Positions 5,543 to 8,402 of a DNA stretch of 8,402 nt are shown in pieces. Each line of letters begins with the position of its first letter. Position 1 is the first letter of the stretch. Origin of the DNA: an uncultured Clostridia bacterium (lineage in GTDB: Bacteria > Bacillota > Clostridia > Lachnospirales > Anaerotignaceae); assembly GCA_910586765.1 (NCBI GenBank), contig CAJUJJ010000058.1, positions 1-8,402 on the forward strand, written 5' to 3'. Below the pieces are notes generated by a model. The model was given only the letters and a program-made list of their open reading frames with translations, was not told the origin of the DNA and did no database searches. The translations under genes and the position numbers were made by a program.

Positions 5543-5604
5543 AATAATATCCCCCTTACTTATTTTGGTGCTGCCAATTACATGGCAATTAACTAATCAC
5601 AATT

Positions 5605-5650
5605 AATATGATAGATTTTTGTATAATGAAAAGAAAAATCCAAAAAAATT
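5605..5650 (-). promoter_or_regulatory. Conserved upstream block of Cys-rich paralogue 1
   Basis: About 63 bases before the start codon lies a block that matches the upstream region of the paralogue. On the plus strand it contains ATATGATAGATTTTT (5606-5620) and, 34 bases after the start of that motif, CCAAAAAAATTT (5640-5651). Conservation of both motifs and their spacing in non-coding DNA suggests the promoter with a regulator site. The minus-strand hexamers (CATATT as a possible -10) are poor matches to consensus. Confidence 0.5.
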
Positions 5651-5743
5651 TTATCAAAAAAATTCCAATCCTTGTTTCCCAAACACATTACAAGATTACC
5701 CTTATATCAGTCCTATGATGCTATGCGGTATTTTGATTCAAAA

Positions 5744-5749
5744 TATAAT
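5744..5749 (+). promoter_or_regulatory. Probable -10 box of the basic 65-residue gene
   Basis: A perfect TATAAT lies 43 bases before the ATG at 5793. The expected -35 position holds TATGCG, part of the TATGCGGTAT motif shared with the lepB-clpX spacer, so this promoter may need an activator or be weak. Confidence 0.45.
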
Positions 5750-5792
5750 TCATTTTAAAAGAAAGAAAAATAAATAAGAGGAGGATTTAATT

Positions 5793-5990
5793 ATGGCACA
5801 CAAATTGAAGTTAAGAGATTTAGGTATGGATACTATGGAAAGATTATATTATGAAAGAAAAGAAGCCAGACAAAAAGCTTATGCAGCAAAAAGGAGAAAA
5901 ACAACCAAAATAAAAGAAAGACCTGATATAAGGCTTCGAAAAAAGCCGGAAACTGATGTATTTAACATTTCACTCAAAAAAGCCATTTAA
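5793..5990 (+). CDS. Small very basic protein, function unknown
   Basis: A 65-residue protein in which roughly one residue in three is Lys or Arg, with few acidic residues outside the N-terminal half. A probable long helix covers residues 10-37 (MDTMERLYYERKEARQKAY, then AAKRRK). A basic, proline-containing middle (KERPDIRLRKKPE) and a short hydrophobic C-terminus (FNISLKKAI) follow. It has no cysteine, signal peptide or membrane segment. A TATAAT box, a GAGGAGG ribosome binding site (5778-5784) and a strong terminator at 6006-6056 frame it as an independent gene, and the clean signals make it very likely real despite its size. It lies on the opposite strand between the two Cys-rich paralogues. 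Nucleic-acid or ribosome binding is a reasonable guess from charge alone; I recognise no family. Confidence 0.75.
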   Translation: MAHKLKLRDLGMDTMERLYYERKEARQKAYAAKRRKTTKIKERPDIRLRKKPETDVFNISLKKAI

Positions 5991-6005
5991 TTAATATATA
6001 CACTA

Positions 6006-6056
6006 AACAGCTATGTGTCCAACTGGTTATAATAAGACAACACATAGCTGTTTTTT
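6006..6056 (+). terminator. Intrinsic terminator of the small basic gene
   Basis: A perfect 13-bp stem, AACAGCTATGTGT (6006-6018) and its complement (6040-6052), with a 21-base loop, runs into six T residues (6051-6056), 16 bases after the stop codon. On the minus strand only TTT follows, so it would act weakly for the converging Cys-rich gene. Confidence 0.85.
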
Positions 6057-6134
6057 ATTACTGAATAATCCCGTATCTGTTAAACAACTGACTGTCATTC
6101 TGGCATGACCTGAATAATACTATAATATGCACTG

Positions 6135-6383
6135 TTACTCCCTGAATGGAAGTTTGTCATCCTCCAAGTCTATGCCTAATTCTTTTGCAACCAAATCCAG
6201 GTCAGTTTTTTCTCCATCTTGCTTTGTATCATCCCACTCCACATGATCACACAGGATTTCGCAAATCATATGGACATCACATTCTGCCTCGGCACAATAC
6301 CAATTTTTGCTGGTGCAGGGACAACAATACTTTGAAATTAAACCAGAAATCTCTCTATACTCTTCTTTAGTTATAATAAACAT
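6135..6383 (-). CDS. Small Cys-rich acidic protein, paralogue 2
   Basis: An 82-residue paralogue of the 5342-5542 product. The putative metal-binding cluster is C20, C21, C23, C30, C35 and H38 (YCCPC, then WYCAEAECDVH), with three extra residues between the third and fourth cysteines. The C-terminal half is longer: an insert rich in Asp, Glu and Lys followed by a helix (DLDLVAKELGIDLEDD) and the shared KLPF. Three ATGs are possible. I choose 6383 because GGGGG (6393-6397) is then nine bases upstream, the alignment with paralogue 1 starts exactly there (x-x-I-T), and the ATG at 6392 would touch the ribosome binding site. No partner gene follows on the same strand, unlike paralogue 1, which has the MazF-like gene. 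The function is unknown; a small zinc-binding regulator or adaptor is the simplest guess. Confidence 0.75.
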   Translation of the reverse strand: MFIITKEEYREISGLISKYCCPCTSKNWYCAEAECDVHMICEILCDHVEWDDTKQDGEKTDLDLVAKELGIDLEDDKLPFRE

Positions 6384-6440
6384 AATATTCATCCCCCTTT
6401 TCATTATGTTTCATCTATGTTACTAATTATTTACACCTAT

Positions 6441-6488
6441 AATATGGTAGATTTTTTAGATACAAAGAAAATTTTTCCAAAAAAATTT
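6441..6488 (-). promoter_or_regulatory. Conserved upstream block of Cys-rich paralogue 2
   Basis: On the plus strand, ATATGGTAGATTTTT (6442-6456) and CCAAAAAAATTT (6477-6488), 35 bases apart start to start, match the block upstream of paralogue 1. The block begins about 59 bases before the start codon here and about 64 there. The sequences between and around the motifs have diverged. Confidence 0.5.
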
Positions 6489-6551
6489 ATATATTAAGAG
6501 AACTTTTAAATTTATCCTTGAGCCTGTCGTAGAACCATATATCTGAAGATT

Positions 6552-6560
6552 TGATATAAT
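6552..6560 (+). promoter_or_regulatory. Possible extended -10 promoter upstream of the HD gene
   Basis: TGATATAAT, identical to the clpX extended -10, lies 208 bases before the HD start. If used it would give a leader of about 200 bases. TGGTATGAT at 6722-6730 is a closer alternative. Confidence 0.35.
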
Positions 6561-6767
6561 GACACAGGAATCCAGGTTAAGAGATATTGGCTTTCCACAA
6601 AGAAAGATTTCCTCTATAAATGTGATCCAATGTATTCCCACCCTGCATAACCAGCAAAAAAATAAAATACGGAAGAAAAAATAAAGAACTGCAAAATCCC
6701 ATAGATATCTTATGATAATTGTGGTATGATAAATACAAAAAAAGCAAAACCAGAACGGATGATAACT

Positions 6768-7304
6768 ATGGATAACAAGATTAAATTATTAGATTGCTTA
6801 TATAAAGATATGATAGCATATTTTGCAGGAGACCCCAAAAGGATACAGCACTTCATTAAAGTCCACAGTTTTGCAAAACTAATTGCACAAAATGAAAACC
6901 TGGCTGATGAACAGCTTCTTATAGTAGAAGCAGCAGCTTATGTCCATGATATAGGTATCAAACCTGCAGAGCAGAAACATGGAAAATGTAATGGCAAACT
7001 CCAGGAGCAGTATGGACCTCCAGAGGCAGAAACCATATTACAGGCCTGTGGTTTTTCAGAACAACAGATTAAACGGATTTCTTATCTTGTCGGGCATCAC
7101 CATACCTATACAGGCATAGATGGGATTGATTACCAGATTCTGGTTGAGGCTGATTTTCTTGTAAACCTCTATGAAGACAACTGTAAAAAAGAAACAATAC
7201 AGCATACATACCAGAAAATTTTCAAAACAAAAACAGGAAGAAGTATATGCAGGACAATGTTTGGCATTGATATAACTGTCCCAAAAAGTCCAAAAATTAT
7301 ATAA
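6768..7304 (+). CDS. HD-domain metal-dependent phosphohydrolase
   Basis: A 178-residue HD-superfamily protein. The metal-binding residues are in order: His33 (HFIKVH), the His60-Asp61 doublet in AAYVHDIGI, His110-His112 in LVGHHHTY and Asp129 in LVEADFLVN. The conserved segment GDPKRIQHF near residue 21 and the later EQYGPPEAE match a subgroup common in Clostridia, as far as I remember. HD proteins hydrolyse phosphate esters, often of nucleotides or signalling nucleotides; the substrate here cannot be read from the sequence. The start is uncertain. ATGs at 6726, 6759 and 6768 are in frame and none has a good ribosome binding site; 6768 gives the expected N-terminus for the family, and 6726 lies inside a promoter-like TATGAT. 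The gene is followed after 13 bases by the TIGR04076-type gene on the same strand, so the two form an operon. Confidence 0.88.
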   Translation: MDNKIKLLDCLYKDMIAYFAGDPKRIQHFIKVHSFAKLIAQNENLADEQLLIVEAAAYVHDIGIKPAEQKHGKCNGKLQEQYGPPEAETILQACGFSEQQIKRISYLVGHHHTYTGIDGIDYQILVEADFLVNLYEDNCKKETIQHTYQKIFKTKTGRSICRTMFGIDITVPKSPKII

Positions 7305-7317
7305 AGGTGGCAGGAAT

Positions 7318-7710
7318 ATGAAACATAAAATAAAAGTAACTGTCATAGATAAAAAATTGTATCCAGAGTTACAACACCAGTATTGTACTGACCCAGATTC
7401 TGGAGCTTGCCCTTGTTATAATGTTGGTGACGAATTTATTTTTTACCGTGATGATAAAAGGGATGACTTCTGGCATATTGGATTAGATACCCTTGTCAAA
7501 ACAAATGCAAACCCAGATACCATTGCAGGAGGTCCTAAAATGCCTTTCTGTTCCGAAGCCTGGGATGCTATTGCACGGTATATCTATACAGGTTTACAAG
7601 GAGGTTCTATCATGAAAGACTGGATGAAGGATGAAAATACAATGATTACCTGCTGTTCCGATGGAACAAGGCCAGTGATTTTTAAAATAGAACGGATTGA
7701 CTATAAATAA
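7318..7710 (+). CDS. TIGR04076-family protein
   Basis: A 130-residue cytoplasmic protein that I place in the TIGR04076 family from its pattern: an N-terminal KIKVTVIDK strand, cysteines C23, C31 and C33 in YC(x7)CPC, a GDEFIF strand, MPFCSEAWDAI with a helix, and the C-terminal signature TCCSDGTRPVIFKIERI. The biochemical role of the family is unknown to me. The conserved cysteines suggest metal binding or redox chemistry, which is inference. Compared with the shorter members I remember, it carries an extra segment of about 30 residues after the GDEFIF strand (DDKRDDFWHIG up to AGGPK). The start is supported by AAGGTGG with suitable spacing, 13 bases after the HD gene. The pair shares a terminator at 7773-7808. 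Their coupling suggests a linked function. Confidence 0.82.
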   Translation: MKHKIKVTVIDKKLYPELQHQYCTDPDSGACPCYNVGDEFIFYRDDKRDDFWHIGLDTLVKTNANPDTIAGGPKMPFCSEAWDAIARYIYTGLQGGSIMKDWMKDENTMITCCSDGTRPVIFKIERIDYK

Positions 7711-7772
7711 CAGTATGACAACCCCTATTATCTGCAACTAATATAATTAAAAACAGAATAACCAAATATCAT

Positions 7773-7808
7773 CAGGGCATATTGCTGCAACTATATGCTC
7801 TGTTTTTT
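7773..7808 (+). terminator. Intrinsic terminator of the HD/TIGR04076 operon
   Basis: CAGGGCATAT (7773-7782) pairs with ATATGCTCTG (7793-7802) over 10 bp with one G-U pair and a 10-base loop, followed by six T residues (7803-7808), 62 bases after the stop codon. Confidence 0.82.
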
Positions 7809-8059
7809 ATTCTCAAAATATCACAAATCAAAGATACTCCTTTTCTTCTATTTATAAATCTTATATATGAAACTTTACCAAATATAAAAAACAGAGAATC
7901 ATGCCTCACATAATATTTAATGGCATATGTTTTAAGAACCATAAAAGCAACAAACAGAAGAGGATATCTGTTAACATTCATTTCTGCAAAAATACCAGCC
8001 ATCAAATTACTGATATAATAATTTCAAATTATATAAGCAACAGTTGGTAAGAAGCTTTT

Positions 8060-8097
8060 GTGTCCTAAAACTAAGGTAAGCAAAAAGTGTCCTAAAA
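8060..8097. repeat. Two 11-bp direct repeats upstream of the serine recombinase
   Basis: GTGTCCTAAAA occurs at 8060-8070 and again at 8087-8097, 27 bases start to start, about 90 to 125 bases before the recombinase ATG. Resolvases and invertases often bind sites next to their own gene, so these could be part of a res-like or regulatory site. Their direct rather than inverted orientation is atypical for a single crossover subsite. Confidence 0.45.
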
Positions 8098-8185
8098 GTA
8101 CCTGCTTTAACTATGAAAATATGATAATAATCCAGTATTAAAAGAAATGGTCGTTAGTTTTATTACAGGGAGGAGGAATAATACA

Positions 8186-8402
8186 ATGGAATATGGTTAC
8201 ACAAGGATAAGTACATCCAAACAGAACATAGAACGGCAAGTCAGAAATATACAGTCTAATTATCCATCTGCCATCATTGTCAGAGAAATTTATACTGGCA
8301 CAAAGTTCCATGGAAGAAAAGAGATGGATAAGCTGTTAAAAAATATCAAAGAGGAGGATACTATTATTTTTGACAGTGTTTCAAGGATGAGCAGGAATGC
8401 AG
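8186..8402 (+). CDS. Serine recombinase (resolvase/invertase type), 3' end outside window
   Basis: The first 72 residues of a serine site-specific recombinase, cut by the window end. The N-terminus MEYGYTRISTSKQ carries the catalytic motif, with Ser9 as the expected nucleophile and Arg7 beside it. It is followed by IERQVRNI, by EIYTGTKFHGRKEMDKLL, and by the conserved DSVSRMSRNA with the Ser-Arg pair that helps form the active site. Enzymes of this group resolve cointegrates or plasmid multimers, or invert DNA; which applies here depends on the missing C-terminal DNA-binding part. The start is set by gggaggagg (8168-8176). The compact catalytic start resembles small resolvases rather than large integrases, although length cannot be judged. 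Its presence supports a mobile or plasmid setting for the region. Confidence 0.9.
   Translation, partial: MEYGYTRISTSKQNIERQVRNIQSNYPSAIIVREIYTGTKFHGRKEMDKLLKNIKEEDTIIFDSVSRMSRNA

Larger units (their letters stand above)
6384..6767. other. Intergenic region upstream of the HD-domain gene
   Basis: About 380 bases between divergent genes. The left part is the minus-strand leader and promoter block of the Cys-rich paralogue. The rest is AT-rich, with an extended -10 element at 6552-6560 and a second one (TGGTATGAT, 6722-6730) close to the HD gene. Short frames on both strands here lack ribosome binding sites, and I see no gene or RNA structure. Confidence 0.55.
7711..8185. other. Intergenic region between the HD operon and the recombinase
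   Basis: About 475 bases. It contains the operon terminator (7773-7808), an AT-rich stretch with a low-quality minus-strand frame (7772-8005, hydrophobic and basic, no ribosome binding site, overlapping the terminator), and two 11-bp direct repeats at 8060-8097 ahead of the recombinase gene. No RNA gene or convincing CDS is seen. Confidence 0.6.

Noticed and set aside
5572..5587. Short TGCCA/TGGCA palindrome in the leader of Cys-rich paralogue 1.
   Set aside because: Arms are only 5 bp, there is no counterpart in the paralogue leader, and it is expected by chance.
6456..6641. Minus-strand 61-residue ORF between Cys-rich paralogue 2 and the HD gene.
   Set aside because: GTG start without a ribosome binding site; its end overlaps the conserved upstream block of the paralogue.
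7772..8005. Minus-strand 77-residue hydrophobic/basic ORF.
   Set aside because: No ribosome binding site in the AT-only upstream sequence, it overlaps the operon terminator, and no recognisable domain is present.

Overview
The window is AT-rich, has strong AGGAGG-type ribosome binding sites, and encodes a signal peptidase I of the short Gram-positive type and a secreted protein with cell-wall-binding (choline-binding-like) repeats. This points to a low-GC Firmicute, most likely a gut Clostridia member of the Lachnospiraceae type; the family-level guess is inference. The mixture of short transcription units on alternating strands, several unrecognised small genes, an extra ClpX, a MazF-like protein and a serine recombinase running off the right edge looks like an accessory or mobile region (plasmid, integrative element or island) rather than a core chromosomal operon.

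Layout. Left block, minus strand: a secreted cell-wall-binding-repeat protein (257-967) followed by a 57-residue exported peptide (48-221). Both probably run from a consensus promoter at about 1112-1139 whose spacer and -35 box are covered by a perfect palindrome, a likely repressor operator. A doubtful minus ORF (1364-1600) follows. Middle block: an unrecognised helical 214-residue gene (1767-2411, +) with its own terminator, a 24-bp degenerate tandem repeat (2468-2611), signal peptidase I (2743-3273, -) and, divergent from it, a full-length ClpX homologue (3518-4831, +). A bidirectional terminator separates clpX from a convergent MazF/PemK-like gene (4927-5262, -).

Right block: two paralogous small Cys-rich proteins on the minus strand (5342-5542 and 6135-6383) share a CC-x-C...C-x-E-A-x-C-D-x-H motif and a KLPF tail motif. 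They also share a GGGGG ribosome binding site and an upstream promoter-like block, so coding and control regions appear to have been duplicated together. A highly basic 65-residue gene (5793-5990, +) lies between them. Next comes a two-gene plus-strand operon, an HD-domain phosphohydrolase (6768-7304) and a TIGR04076-family protein (7318-7710), ended by a clear terminator. The last gene (8186-end, +) is the N-terminal catalytic part of a serine recombinase, preceded by two 11-bp direct repeats.

How the genes may work together. Most units carry their own promoter, ribosome binding site and terminator, so the region reads as a collection of single-gene cargo. The most plausible functional links are the exported-protein pair at the left end, the first Cys-rich protein with the MazF-like gene 79 bases downstream (order typical of antitoxin-toxin), and the HD/TIGR04076 operon. 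The accessory ClpX keeps its zinc finger, pore loop and a ClpP-loop-like VGF tripeptide, so it could unfold specific substrates for the host ClpP. Its target is not evident from the sequence.
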